Positions 24,271 through 32,088 of a stretch of DNA of 64,000 nt are shown here, piece by piece. Made by a program: the position numbers and the translations under genes. Numbering within the stretch: position 1 is the first letter of the stretch; the number at the start of each line of letters is the position of its first letter. Origin of the DNA: Bacteroides sp. MSB163 (lineage in GTDB: Bacteria; Bacteroidota; Bacteroidia; Bacteroidales; Bacteroidaceae); contig NZ_CP143867.1 of the NCBI RefSeq assembly GCF_036416795.1, positions 2,294,001-2,358,000 on the forward strand. Direction: 5' to 3'. The notes under the pieces are model-generated. The model saw only the letters and a list, made by a program, of their open reading frames with translations, searched no databases and had not been told where the DNA came from.

Positions 24271-24507
24271 ATGACTAATATAGAAGATTTTGTAATACAA
24301 AAGGTAAAGGCTATGAGGATGGAAAGAAAGTGGTCACAAGTAGAATTGGCAGACTATATGAATCTTTCTCCAAGTTTCATTGCAGATATTGAGAATCCTA
24401 AACGGAGAGCGAAATATAATCTCAATCATTTAAATGAGTTGGCTAAAGTTTTTAGTTGCTCTCCTAAAGACTTCTTGCCTGATACACCATTAAAAAATGA
24501 AAAGTAG
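24271..24507 (+). CDS. XRE-family helix-turn-helix regulator
   Basis: A 78-residue Cro/CI-type protein: MRMERKWSQVELADYMNLSP followed by SFIADIENPKRRAKYNLNHL gives the five-helix HTH_3 fold, with recognition helix around SPSFIADIE. It ends FSCSPKDFLPDTPL. It is divergent from the lipoprotein gene, with a palindromic operator candidate between them. It probably represses the lipoprotein/patatin unit or controls the element. Confidence 0.9.
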   Translation: MTNIEDFVIQKVKAMRMERKWSQVELADYMNLSPSFIADIENPKRRAKYNLNHLNELAKVFSCSPKDFLPDTPLKNEK

Positions 24508-24601
24508 GCATCGGCATGTTTTTCTATTTCATATTCACAAATCTTGGAAGTGAATATTGAAGTTTACTATAATATGCTGAATACTAACGTTTTGTTGTAA
24601 A

Positions 24602-24653
24602 AAGATGGATTTATTGAAAAAGTTACATTCACTTTTAACAGTAAATCCATCTT
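24602..24653. terminator. Inverted repeat between convergent XRE and acidic-protein genes
   Basis: AAGATGGATTTA (24602-24613) and TAAATCCATCTT (24642-24653) are perfect 12-base arms with a 28-base loop. It lies between two convergent genes and may terminate both, although the loop is long. Confidence 0.5.
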
Positions 24654-24673
24654 AATGTATATTTCAAATAATG

Positions 24674-25135
24674 TTATTCGCTTTCTTTGTTGAGAACTTC
24701 GATTGTTGAGATAGTCACTTCTTTACCTTCGATGGTATGTGTTGATGTGTCAACATTCGTTTTAATCTCAAGTTCTTCTGAAAGCCTATCATTAAATTCT
24801 TCAATATTATTTTCCCAAATTGTATGTTGTACATTGCTTACATTAGTGTCGCTAACATTACAGTAGTCCATGAGACGGTAGTCTCCATCAATCAAGAATA
24901 TCCAATCACCTTCACAATCACAAGCTGTTGAGAACATCCAAGTTCCTGATGTATAATCTTCTTCATAGGGATAATTGTAAACTATATATTCAACTGCTCT
25001 ATCAATAACATGTTGTTCAAATTCTTCAATAGAATCAAATACGGTTGAATCAGGGTACAACTCTTTAATATCAGTAACGCCATTCATTTCTACTTTTTTG
25101 CTTGCAGCCAATACGAGATTTTTCAAATTTTCCAT
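24674..25135 (-). CDS. Acidic protein of unknown function
   Basis: A 153-residue, strongly acidic, soluble protein (MENLKNLVLAASKKVEMNGV, then TSGTWMFSTACDCEGDWIFL). I recognise no domain. High Asp/Glu content and small size are seen in DNA-mimic and anti-restriction proteins on mobile elements, but this is only an analogy. It has a good promoter at 25237-25269 and a leader of about 95 bases. It is the last clear gene before attR. Confidence 0.7.
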   Translation of the reverse strand: MENLKNLVLAASKKVEMNGVTDIKELYPDSTVFDSIEEFEQHVIDRAVEYIVYNYPYEEDYTSGTWMFSTACDCEGDWIFLIDGDYRLMDYCNVSDTNVSNVQHTIWENNIEEFNDRLSEELEIKTNVDTSTHTIEGKEVTISTIEVLNKESE

Positions 25136-25236
25136 TGTTTTTGTATTTTAAAATTAAACATTGATAACATTTTTGTTTTGTGATTGAATCTGATTGCTTG
25201 AAGAGAAACAATCTGTATTTCAATCGTTTGATGTTG

Positions 25237-25269
25237 CAAATGTACGGAATGATTTATTTGAAATCCAAA
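25237..25269 (-). promoter_or_regulatory. Promoter of the acidic-protein gene
   Basis: On the minus strand, TTTG (25269-25266), a 21-base spacer and TACATTTG (25244-25237). Confidence 0.7.
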
Positions 25270-25326
25270 AATCATAATGGCTTTAACGTGAACATAATAA
25301 AATTTAAATCAAACAATATTTAATGC

Positions 25327-25357
25327 TTGTTTATCTTGGAGATAAAGTTTATATTTG
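25327..25357 (+). promoter_or_regulatory. Orphan promoter near the right end of the element
   Basis: TTG at 25327-25329, a 20-base spacer and TATATTTG at 25350-25357. No long gene follows. A 24-codon frame (ATG 25362 to 25436) begins 4 bases after the -7 box. The transcript could be a small RNA or a leader. Confidence 0.6.
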
Positions 25358-25580
25358 CATCATGTTAGAAGGGGGAGTAATCTCTCTTTTGGGTAGAGGT
25401 AACACTCTAAAGTATATTTTCCGTCATGTAATCTAATCTACAAATTATAGCTTCGATATATTTTTGATACTCAATAAGTTGAACGTTTTATGTGTTGTCT
25501 GAATACAGAAGTTTTGAGGTTGATACCTTGCTGTGGTGTTAAAAATTAGGAATAAAATCTCTTATTTTTCTAAAATACTT

Positions 25581-25610
25581 TTTGATAGGCTATTCTTCCG
25601 CTTATCTTTG
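25581..25610 (+). promoter_or_regulatory. Element-borne promoter pointing at the phosphatase gene
   Basis: TTTG at 25581-25584, an 18-base spacer and TATCTTTG at 25603-25610. The next gene on this strand is the phosphatase at 25859, which would get a leader of about 240 bases. This may replace the native promoter stranded on the left side of the element. Confidence 0.55.
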
Positions 25611-25797
25611 CACGATTTGTTTTGTTAAAATGTGGTCTTAGTAAGTTTGTTGTATTAACAAAAAGAGACAGATTAGGGCTGTATTGTTTGTGTTTAAAAC
25701 AATCTTTAACAACGTCTCTATGGCTTTTGTCGTGTAAGTGTTTTATTCTATGTTGCAATAAGTATTTAGATAAAACCATATTTGTTGTGTCATAGAA

Positions 25798-25819
25798 TGT
25801 AAACCATATAGTAAACTAA
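25798..25819 (+). repeat. Right terminal repeat, candidate integrase arm site
   Basis: TGTAAACCAT followed by ATAGTAAACTAA, a 21 of 22 match to 15998-16019 in the same orientation and exactly 9,800 bases from it. It lies 55 bases inside the attR core. Confidence 0.7.
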
Positions 25820-25858
25820 TATTTTTAGATAGAATATAATACGCTGATTATTAATTGT

Positions 25859-26323
25859 ATGAAAAGAATACTTTTTGTTTGCCTGGGTAATATTTGCCGT
25901 TCTTCCTCTGCGGAAGGTGTGATGAATCATTTGGTTTCAGAAGCCGGACTGGAAGACCAGTTTGTGATAGACTCTGCCGGTATTCTCTCTTATCATCGAG
26001 GAGAGTTACCTGACAGTCGGATGCGTGCTCACGCTATTCGTCGAGGTTACGAACTCACACATCGTTCGCGTCCCGTACAGACGGAAGACTTTTATAACTT
26101 CGATTTGATAATAGGGATGGATGACCGGAATATTGAAGATTTGAAAGACCGTGCGCCCTCCCCTGAAGAATGGAAGAAGATACACCGTATGACGGAATTC
26201 TGTACTCGCTTTACGCATGCTGACTACGTGCCCGATCCGTATTATGGTGGGGCGGAAGGATTTGAATATGTGCTCGACTTGCTGGAGGATGCTTGTGCCG
26301 GGCTGTTGGAACATCTGAAATAA
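25859..26323 (+). CDS. Low-molecular-weight protein tyrosine phosphatase
   Basis: A 154-residue enzyme with the N-terminal P-loop VCLGNICRSS (CX5R: Cys8 nucleophile, Arg14) and the general-acid loop VPDPYYGG; the length is normal. It dephosphorylates phosphotyrosine or small aryl phosphates in the cytosol; the cellular target is unknown. The first ~11 codons come from the integrated element: the original start sits 10 kb upstream at 15856 and reads MKPCRILFVCLGN, against MKRILFVCLGN here. The protein is therefore preserved, but its promoter and leader are element DNA, so expression may have changed. Downstream genes are on the other strand. Confidence 0.95.
   Translation: MKRILFVCLGNICRSSSAEGVMNHLVSEAGLEDQFVIDSAGILSYHRGELPDSRMRAHAIRRGYELTHRSRPVQTEDFYNFDLIIGMDDRNIEDLKDRAPSPEEWKKIHRMTEFCTRFTHADYVPDPYYGGAEGFEYVLDLLEDACAGLLEHLK
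25865..25892 (+). other. attR: right junction of the integrated element
   Basis: A 28-base stretch inside codons 3-12 of the phosphatase gene, matching attL (15868-15895) at 25 positions. The identical core TTTGTTTGC is at 25874-25882. Differences from attL inside the gene are compatible with the reading frame (CTT for CTG, CTG for TTG, GGT for GGC). Confidence 0.8.
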
Positions 26324-26332
26324 TCGGGTTCG

Positions 26333-27100
26333 TCAGTGCGTGATGTCTTGATAGAACCTCTTGTCTTCATTCAGGCTGCATGTTGCATCCACTCCTGCAC
26401 TTTGTAGTACTTCGGCAATATCATTCAGGGTTCGGCGCGATACCCTTCCTATATAATAGAGGCGATAGTGATAGTCTTTATCCAATATCTCCATAACATG
26501 CGTAAAAGCCTGTTCGCGTGCAAAGTCAAAATTGACTTTGAGTATATCTTCGTAAGGATACTTAATTTCACGTCCTACGCTGTATATCCTAAGGCTTTCG
26601 TTATCTACTTTCAGATAACAGAAACGTGTCATTAACATGTGTATAAAGTAGATACTCAGGCCGAATGAAATGATTCCGAGAATATATGCCCACCAACTTC
26701 CGAATGCTACAGCCTGATATCCCAATATCATAAATGTGATGAAAAGCACAAAGAAATAGAACATATAGAGTGATGGGCGCTGATAGGTCGTGGTCGGAAT
26801 CTCTGCGGCTGTCCGTTTTCGGGTGATATGGTTCTCAAAAGGTATATCTTGTGAAATCAGATAGCGGATAACAGATGACGGTTTTTGAAACGGATGGACA
26901 TAAAAAGCTCTTTGAATACCCTGTTTCAGGCGCAATGTTAATATGCCCGCGCCATATTTATCTTTGACCTTCAGGTTGCTCTTGCGCGGAACTTCATGAA
27001 AACGTTTCATGAAACTGAAACTTTGGATGTCGTGTAGCCGGATACCTTTGCGTTGTAGCAGGCTTTCGGTACGTTTCTGGTCTTGTGCGATTGTTTTCAT
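26333..27100 (-). CDS. Membrane protein of unknown function
   Basis: A 255-residue protein with a cytosolic N-terminus of about 110 residues and two membrane helices (about 112-130 and 134-155; FYFFVLFITFMILGY and AYILGIISFGLSIYFIHML). A C-terminal domain follows whose strand pattern (CYLKVDNESLRIYSVGREIK) resembles bacterial PH-like domains. It lies 5 bases downstream of the PgpH-like gene and is probably co-transcribed with it. A link to envelope or c-di-AMP signalling is only inferred from this. Confidence 0.75.
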   Translation of the reverse strand: MKTIAQDQKRTESLLQRKGIRLHDIQSFSFMKRFHEVPRKSNLKVKDKYGAGILTLRLKQGIQRAFYVHPFQKPSSVIRYLISQDIPFENHITRKRTAAEIPTTTYQRPSLYMFYFFVLFITFMILGYQAVAFGSWWAYILGIISFGLSIYFIHMLMTRFCYLKVDNESLRIYSVGREIKYPYEDILKVNFDFAREQAFTHVMEILDKDYHYRLYYIGRVSRRTLNDIAEVLQSAGVDATCSLNEDKRFYQDITH

Positions 27101-27105
27101 ATCTT

Positions 27106-29166
27106 TTATTTTTTAAGTTCGGGGTAGCTGATGCGGGTATGATAAATTGTTTTCAGTTTCTCTTTGAACACCGATTTCACGATAGCAATGTCCTTGAATG
27201 TAATAGGACATTCTTTGAAGAAACCTTCTTCTACCTGCGAGTCTATAATCTTTTCCACTAGGTTGTTGATGCTCTCTTCTGTATATTCGGGCAGACTGCG
27301 GGATGCAGCTTCTACTGCATCCGCCATCATTAGAATGGCCGTTTCGCGGGTGAACGGATTTGGGCCGGGGTAAGTGAATAATTCCTCGTTCGGCTCTTCA
27401 TCGGGATGCTCGTTCTTCCAAGAGATATAGAAGTATTTAGTCTTTCCCTTACCGTGATGGGTACTGATGAAGTCTTTTATCACTTTAGGCAAATTGTTTT
27501 TTTCCGCCAGTTTCAGTCCGTCCGTCACGTGACTGATTATCACCTGTGCACTTTGCTCGTAACTAAGATTTTTATGCGGATTGACACCTCCTGATTGGTT
27601 TTCAGTGAAGAATACTGGATTTTCCATTTTTCCGATGTCGTGGTACAAAGCTCCGGTACGCACCAACTGGCTCTTAGCTCCAATACGGTTGGCAGCTTCT
27701 GCGGCAAGATTAGCCACTTGCATGGAATGTTGGAAAGTTCCCGGAACAGTCTCTGACAAACGGCGCAGCAACGGGCTGTTGATATTAGAAAGTTCTACCA
27801 GAGTAACGTTGGAAGTAAATCCAAATGTTTTCTCCAACAAGAACAGAAGCGGATAGGTGAACAATAGAAGTACACCATTGACTATAAAGTAACTATACAT
27901 ACTTCCGTTTAATTTCGATAAATCGTTTTCGGTGATCAGTTCGAAAGCGAAGTAAAGAGCGGCATAGGTCAATATCACTAATAATGCCGTACGGAAGAGC
28001 TGCGAACGTTGTGACAATTCGCGCAAACTGAAAATAGCGACCAGGCCGGCAGTCAGTTGCAGCAATATAAATTCGTGTGGATAGCGTAAACAAATGGAGC
28101 AGATCAGTATAGTGACCACCTGCGTAAGGAATGCTGTGCGTGAGTCGAGGAATACGCGGATAATGATAGGCAGCATGGCATACGGAATGATATAAACATT
28201 GTATATGTTATTCGACACCATGAGTGCTGTTACTACACAATAGAACATAATCAGTGTAAATAGTAGGGATAAACTCCCCTTGCGTTCGTAATAATCCTTG
28301 CGGAATAAATCGAGGTACAGCATAAAACAGAGCATGAAAATGCTGACAAACAAGATTTGTCCGGTCAGTATCAAACGTTTTTGTCCGATAGATTCACTAC
28401 GTTGTATAGACTCCTTCCTCAGACTTTCAAGGATATTGTAAGTTTCCTTATCTACGATTTCTCCCCGATCAATAATCTTCTGGCCACTTTGCACAACGCC
28501 ATTGGCCCAGGCATAATTATCCAGTGCTTCCTTTTTGGCTGTTTCGGTGCGTTGCTCATCGTAAGTCAGATTCGGGTACAAATATTCGTTGAGTGAGCAC
28601 TGGCGCAGGATGTAAGGAGAATAATGTGCCGTATCCGCAGTGAGCAGGTAGGCATAAGCGTCTTTTACGGAAAAAAGCTGTTCGGTCCCCCGCTGGTTGG
28701 CCAGCTTATCATCAATCACCATGATGACAGCGGTGCTGTCTTTTTGTAATTTGCTGCGTTCTTCGGTAGAAAGTATACCTGCTTTATAAATTTCGGATAA
28801 CCTTTTCTCCAGATAGCGCATATAGTCAGAAGACGGAACGATGTCGCGCAAGTGACTTTGATAATCCGTTTTTAATTTGCTAAGCACGGTTTTTTCTACA
28901 CTTTTATCCAACTGATAGTAAGGCTGGAAACTGGCAAGCATGCTGTCTTGTTCATGTTTTACTACGGCATCATCTTTATATATGGGGAAATTGAATGTGG
29001 CCATAAGTTGCCCATACTTCCACGGTTTGTCAATATCGAACTGATAATTAAACTTGCCGTCACGCGGTAAGAAGTATACTATGATGGCTACCGTGCCGAT
29101 AAAAATGAGTGCTTTGTATAGCAAATCTCTGTAAGAAAAGCTTTTTTGGGTCTTGGATTTATTCAT
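27106..29166 (-). CDS. Seven-transmembrane HD phosphohydrolase (PgpH/YqfF-like)
   Basis: A 686-residue protein from ATG 29166 (MNKSKTQKSFSYRDLLYKAL); the 13 residues before it in the open frame are unlikely to be used. Order: N-terminal membrane helix, extracytoplasmic 7TMR-HD domain (about 50-265), seven membrane helices (about 270-460), and a cytosolic HD domain (about 475-680). The HD domain has an HSMQVANLA histidine, the metal-binding pair YHDIGK, and a later THHGKGKTKYFY. PgpH of Listeria hydrolyses the second messenger c-di-AMP, and this is the probable activity here. All HD residues are present. Confidence 0.9.
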   Translation of the reverse strand: MNKSKTQKSFSYRDLLYKALIFIGTVAIIVYFLPRDGKFNYQFDIDKPWKYGQLMATFNFPIYKDDAVVKHEQDSMLASFQPYYQLDKSVEKTVLSKLKTDYQSHLRDIVPSSDYMRYLEKRLSEIYKAGILSTEERSKLQKDSTAVIMVIDDKLANQRGTEQLFSVKDAYAYLLTADTAHYSPYILRQCSLNEYLYPNLTYDEQRTETAKKEALDNYAWANGVVQSGQKIIDRGEIVDKETYNILESLRKESIQRSESIGQKRLILTGQILFVSIFMLCFMLYLDLFRKDYYERKGSLSLLFTLIMFYCVVTALMVSNNIYNVYIIPYAMLPIIIRVFLDSRTAFLTQVVTILICSICLRYPHEFILLQLTAGLVAIFSLRELSQRSQLFRTALLVILTYAALYFAFELITENDLSKLNGSMYSYFIVNGVLLLFTYPLLFLLEKTFGFTSNVTLVELSNINSPLLRRLSETVPGTFQHSMQVANLAAEAANRIGAKSQLVRTGALYHDIGKMENPVFFTENQSGGVNPHKNLSYEQSAQVIISHVTDGLKLAEKNNLPKVIKDFISTHHGKGKTKYFYISWKNEHPDEEPNEELFTYPGPNPFTRETAILMMADAVEAASRSLPEYTEESINNLVEKIIDSQVEEGFFKECPITFKDIAIVKSVFKEKLKTIYHTRISYPELKK

Positions 29167-29224
29167 ATCGGTTGAATTTTTTGCGAAAAGTACAAAAAAA
29201 AACATTAGTGTGGAAAAAAAGGTT

Positions 29225-29232
29225 TAATTTTG
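29225..29232 (+). promoter_or_regulatory. -7 element of the gltX promoter
   Basis: TAATTTTG ends 22 bases before the gltX ATG. The -33 region is poor (ATTAG), so only the -7 part is supported. Confidence 0.5.
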
Positions 29233-29254
29233 CCGTCTAATTATCTCATAAGTA

Positions 29255-30781
29255 ATGCAAAATATGACAGAAAGAAGAGTCAGAGTCCGTTTTGCCCCGA
29301 GTCCTACGGGGGCTTTGCACATTGGTGGTGTGCGTACAGCATTATATAATTATCTCTTTGCTCGCCAGCATGGGGGAGACATGATTTTCCGTATTGAAGA
29401 TACTGATAGTAACCGTTTTGTACCGGGTGCAGAAGAATATATCCTTGAGTCTTTCAAGTGGTTGGGCATTCCGTTTGATGAGGGTGTCAGTTTTGGTGGG
29501 GAGTATGGTCCGTACCGTCAGTCCGAACGTCGCGAAATATACAAGAAGTATGTAAAGGTATTATTGGAGAATGATAAGGCTTATATCGCTTTTGATACTC
29601 CTGAAGAACTGGATGCGAAACGTGCAGAGATAGCCAATTTCCAATATGATGCTTCTACTCGTATGCAAATGCGTAATTCATTGACACTTTCGAAAGAAGA
29701 AGTGGATGCATTGATTACTGAAGGTAAGCAGTACGTAGTTCGTTTCAAGATAGAACCCAATGAAGATGTACATGTAAATGACTTGATTCGTGGTGAGGTA
29801 ATAATCAATTCTTCCATTCTGGACGATAAAGTGCTTTATAAATCAGCTGACGAACTGCCAACTTATCATCTTGCCAATATTGTAGATGACCACTTGATGG
29901 AAGTTTCCCATGTGATTCGAGGTGAGGAGTGGTTACCTTCTGCACCTCTGCATGTATTGTTGTACCGTGCTTTCGGGTGGGAAGATACAATGCCGGCTTT
30001 TGCTCATCTGCCTCTGCTGTTGAAACCGGAAGGTAACGGCAAATTGAGTAAACGTGACGGTGACCGCCTTGGTTTTCCTGTATTCCCGTTGGAATGGCAT
30101 GATCCAAAAACCGGTGAAATATCTTCTGGATATCGCGAATCGGGATATTTGCCTGAAGCTGTAATTAATTTCCTGGCTTTGCTGGGTTGGAATCCGGGTA
30201 ATGATCAGGAGCTGATGTCAATGGATGAGTTGATCAAATTGTTCGATTTGAGCCATTGTAGCAAGTCTGGCGCTAAATTTGATTATAAAAAAGGCATCTG
30301 GTTCAACCATGAATATATATTGTTGAAGCCTGATGAAGAAATAGCGGAACTTTTTGTTCCGGTTCTGAAAGAACATGGAGTAGAAGTTCCATTCGAGAAA
30401 GTAGTAACGGTGGTAGGCATGATGAAGAATCGTGTGAGTTTCGTGCGGGAACTTTGGGAAGCATCCAGTTTCTTCTTTGTTGCTCCAACGGAATATGATG
30501 AGAAAACCGTGAAGAAACGCTGGAAAGAAGATTCGGCCCAGTGTATGACTGAATTGATGGAAGTACTGGCAGGAATTGAAGATTTTGGCATTGAGAATCA
30601 GGAAAAGATTGTAATGGACTGGATTGCCGAAAAAGGATATCATACCGGAAACATTATGAATGCTTTCCGCCTGACATTGGTAGGCGAGGGGAAAGGCCCG
30701 CATATGTTCGACATCTCTTGGGTGCTGGGCAAAGAAGAGACACTGGCGCGTATGAAGCGCGCAATTGAAGTACTTTCTTAA
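29255..30781 (+). CDS. gltX: Glutamyl-tRNA synthetase
   Basis: A 508-residue class I synthetase with the HIGH-type motif FAPSPTGALHIGG near the N-terminus and the KMSKS-type loop GKLSKRDGDRLG about 240 residues later, followed by an anticodon-binding domain. It charges tRNA-Glu in the cytosol. An ATG at 29264 (MTERRVRVRF) is an equally good start. The length and motifs are normal for the discriminating bacterial form. waaA follows after 10 bases, so the two are probably co-transcribed. Confidence 0.97.
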   Translation: MQNMTERRVRVRFAPSPTGALHIGGVRTALYNYLFARQHGGDMIFRIEDTDSNRFVPGAEEYILESFKWLGIPFDEGVSFGGEYGPYRQSERREIYKKYVKVLLENDKAYIAFDTPEELDAKRAEIANFQYDASTRMQMRNSLTLSKEEVDALITEGKQYVVRFKIEPNEDVHVNDLIRGEVIINSSILDDKVLYKSADELPTYHLANIVDDHLMEVSHVIRGEEWLPSAPLHVLLYRAFGWEDTMPAFAHLPLLLKPEGNGKLSKRDGDRLGFPVFPLEWHDPKTGEISSGYRESGYLPEAVINFLALLGWNPGNDQELMSMDELIKLFDLSHCSKSGAKFDYKKGIWFNHEYILLKPDEEIAELFVPVLKEHGVEVPFEKVVTVVGMMKNRVSFVRELWEASSFFFVAPTEYDEKTVKKRWKEDSAQCMTELMEVLAGIEDFGIENQEKIVMDWIAEKGYHTGNIMNAFRLTLVGEGKGPHMFDISWVLGKEETLARMKRAIEVLS

Positions 30782-30791
30782 TTCAATAAGT

Positions 30792-32012
30792 ATGCTTTAC
30801 GACCTTGCGATAGGTATCTATGACCTTTTGGTGCATCTTGCGGCTCCATTTAGCCGCAAGCCCCGTAAAATGATGAAGGGGCATTGGGTAGTGTATGAAC
30901 TTCTCAGGCAGCAATTGGAAAAAGATGTACGTTATATTTGGTTTCATGCCGCTTCCTTAGGCGAATTTGAACAGGGGCGTCCCCTGATTGAAAAAATTCG
31001 TGCCAAATATCCCGATTATGGTATATTGCTGACATTCTTTTCTCCTTCGGGATACGAGGTACGCAAAAATTATCGCGGGGCGGATGTAGTGTGCTACCTA
31101 CCGTTCGACAAGCCTCGGAATGTGAAGAAATTCCTGGATATAGCCAATCCTTGCATGGCATTCTTCATTAAATATGAGTTCTGGAAGAATTATCTCGATG
31201 AATTACACAAGCGTCGTATTCCGGTGTACAGTGTGTCATCTATATTTCGGCGTGGCCAGGTATTCTTTAAGTGGTATGGTGGTACGTATCGTCATGTTCT
31301 TCGCAATTTCGACCACTTGTTTGTACAGAATGAACGTTCCAAGCGTTATTTGAGTAAGATTGGTATCAACCGTGTGACGGTGGTTGGCGATACACGTTTC
31401 GACCGGGTGTTGCAGATACGTGAGGAAGCGAAAGATTTGCCTTTGGTGAAGCTCTTTAAGAATAACACCATGACTTTTGTAGCAGGTAGTTCCTGGCAAC
31501 CGGATGAGGATCTGTTTATTGAATATTTCAATAATCATCCGGAAGTGAAATTGATTATTGCTCCACATGTGATAGATGAGAACCATCTGGTAGAGATTAT
31601 CCGGAAATTGAAACGCCCGTACGTTCGTTATACGCGTGCGGATGAAAAGAATGTGCTTAAAGCGGATTGTCTGATTATAGATTGTTTCGGCTTGCTTTCT
31701 TCTATTTACCGTTATGGTGAAATTGCGTATATCGGAGGTGGCTTCGGGGTTGGTATTCATAATACGTTGGAAGCAGCTGTTTATGGTATTCCTGTAATAT
31801 TTGGACCTAAGTATCAGAAGTTTATGGAAGCAATTCAACTTTTAGAAGCCCAAGGTGCATTCTCTATCAAGAATTATGAAGAACTGAAAGAATTGCTGGA
31901 CCGTATGTTGGCTGATGAGGTTTTCTTGCGCGAAACCGGAACGAATGCCGGATACTACGTCACTAGTAATGCTGGGGCTACGGATAAGATATTAAGTATG
32001 ATTAATTTCTAG
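30792..32012 (+). CDS. waaA: 3-deoxy-D-manno-octulosonic acid (Kdo) transferase
   Basis: A 406-residue membrane-anchored GT-B glycosyltransferase from ATG 30792; a TTG at 30765 would overlap gltX and is rejected. The N-terminal hydrophobic anchor (MLYDLAIGIYDLLVHLAAPF) is followed by WFHAASLGEFEQGRPL with the catalytic Glu, and by TFFSPSGYEV. Further on, GDTRFDR, GSSWQPDED and the C-terminal IGGGFGVGIHNTLEAAVYG complete the fold. It adds Kdo to lipid A precursors at the inner membrane. It is the second gene after gltX and ends at a hairpin. Confidence 0.95.
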   Translation: MLYDLAIGIYDLLVHLAAPFSRKPRKMMKGHWVVYELLRQQLEKDVRYIWFHAASLGEFEQGRPLIEKIRAKYPDYGILLTFFSPSGYEVRKNYRGADVVCYLPFDKPRNVKKFLDIANPCMAFFIKYEFWKNYLDELHKRRIPVYSVSSIFRRGQVFFKWYGGTYRHVLRNFDHLFVQNERSKRYLSKIGINRVTVVGDTRFDRVLQIREEAKDLPLVKLFKNNTMTFVAGSSWQPDEDLFIEYFNNHPEVKLIIAPHVIDENHLVEIIRKLKRPYVRYTRADEKNVLKADCLIIDCFGLLSSIYRYGEIAYIGGGFGVGIHNTLEAAVYGIPVIFGPKYQKFMEAIQLLEAQGAFSIKNYEELKELLDRMLADEVFLRETGTNAGYYVTSNAGATDKILSMINF

Positions 32013-32031
32013 GGGATATGAAATAACAAGA

Positions 32032-32065
32032 ACAGCGGACGGATAGATTTCTATTCGTCCGCTGT
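32032..32065. terminator. Hairpin between convergent waaA and hexapeptide-protein genes
   Basis: A 15-base-pair stem with one G-U pair (32032-32046 with 32051-32065) closed by an ATTT loop. No strong T-run follows on the plus strand. It stands between two convergent genes. Confidence 0.7.
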
Positions 32066-32088
32066 CGTATATGGAAGTTCATCTGGCT

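Larger units (their letters stand above)
25270..25858. other. Right end of the element: no convincing protein gene, two promoters
   Basis: This stretch of about 590 bases holds two plus-strand promoters (25327-25357 and 25581-25610), a terminal repeat (25798-25819) and only tiny frames. A 69-codon minus frame (25570-25779) covers the second promoter and has no homology I recognise. The most likely content is regulatory DNA, integrase-binding sites and possibly one or two short RNAs reading toward attR. Confidence 0.5.
15877..25882. mobile_element. Integrative element of about 10.0 kb in the 5' end of a phosphatase gene
   Basis: The borders are the repeated TTTGTTTGC core inside a duplicated gene start (attL 15868-15895, attR 25865-25892); the two core copies are 9,997 bases apart. 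Supporting signs are an integrase gene starting 131 bases inside the left border, 22-base direct repeats near both ends, visibly higher A+T than the flanks, and mostly accessory genes. Contents: integrase, a polymerase-like protein, small regulators, a second recombinase, a patatin-barrel protein, a lipoprotein with an XRE regulator, and an acidic protein. I found no relaxase, type IV secretion, capsid or terminase gene. It therefore looks like a non-conjugative, possibly mobilizable or satellite-like island. Confidence 0.85.

Noticed and set aside
25570..25779. 69-codon minus-strand frame near the right element end
   Set aside because: It covers a consensus plus-strand promoter, has no promoter of its own that I can see, and shows no domain.
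15877..25882. Prophage or conjugative element
   Set aside because: No capsid, portal, terminase, tail, relaxase or type IV secretion genes are present in the 10 kb.
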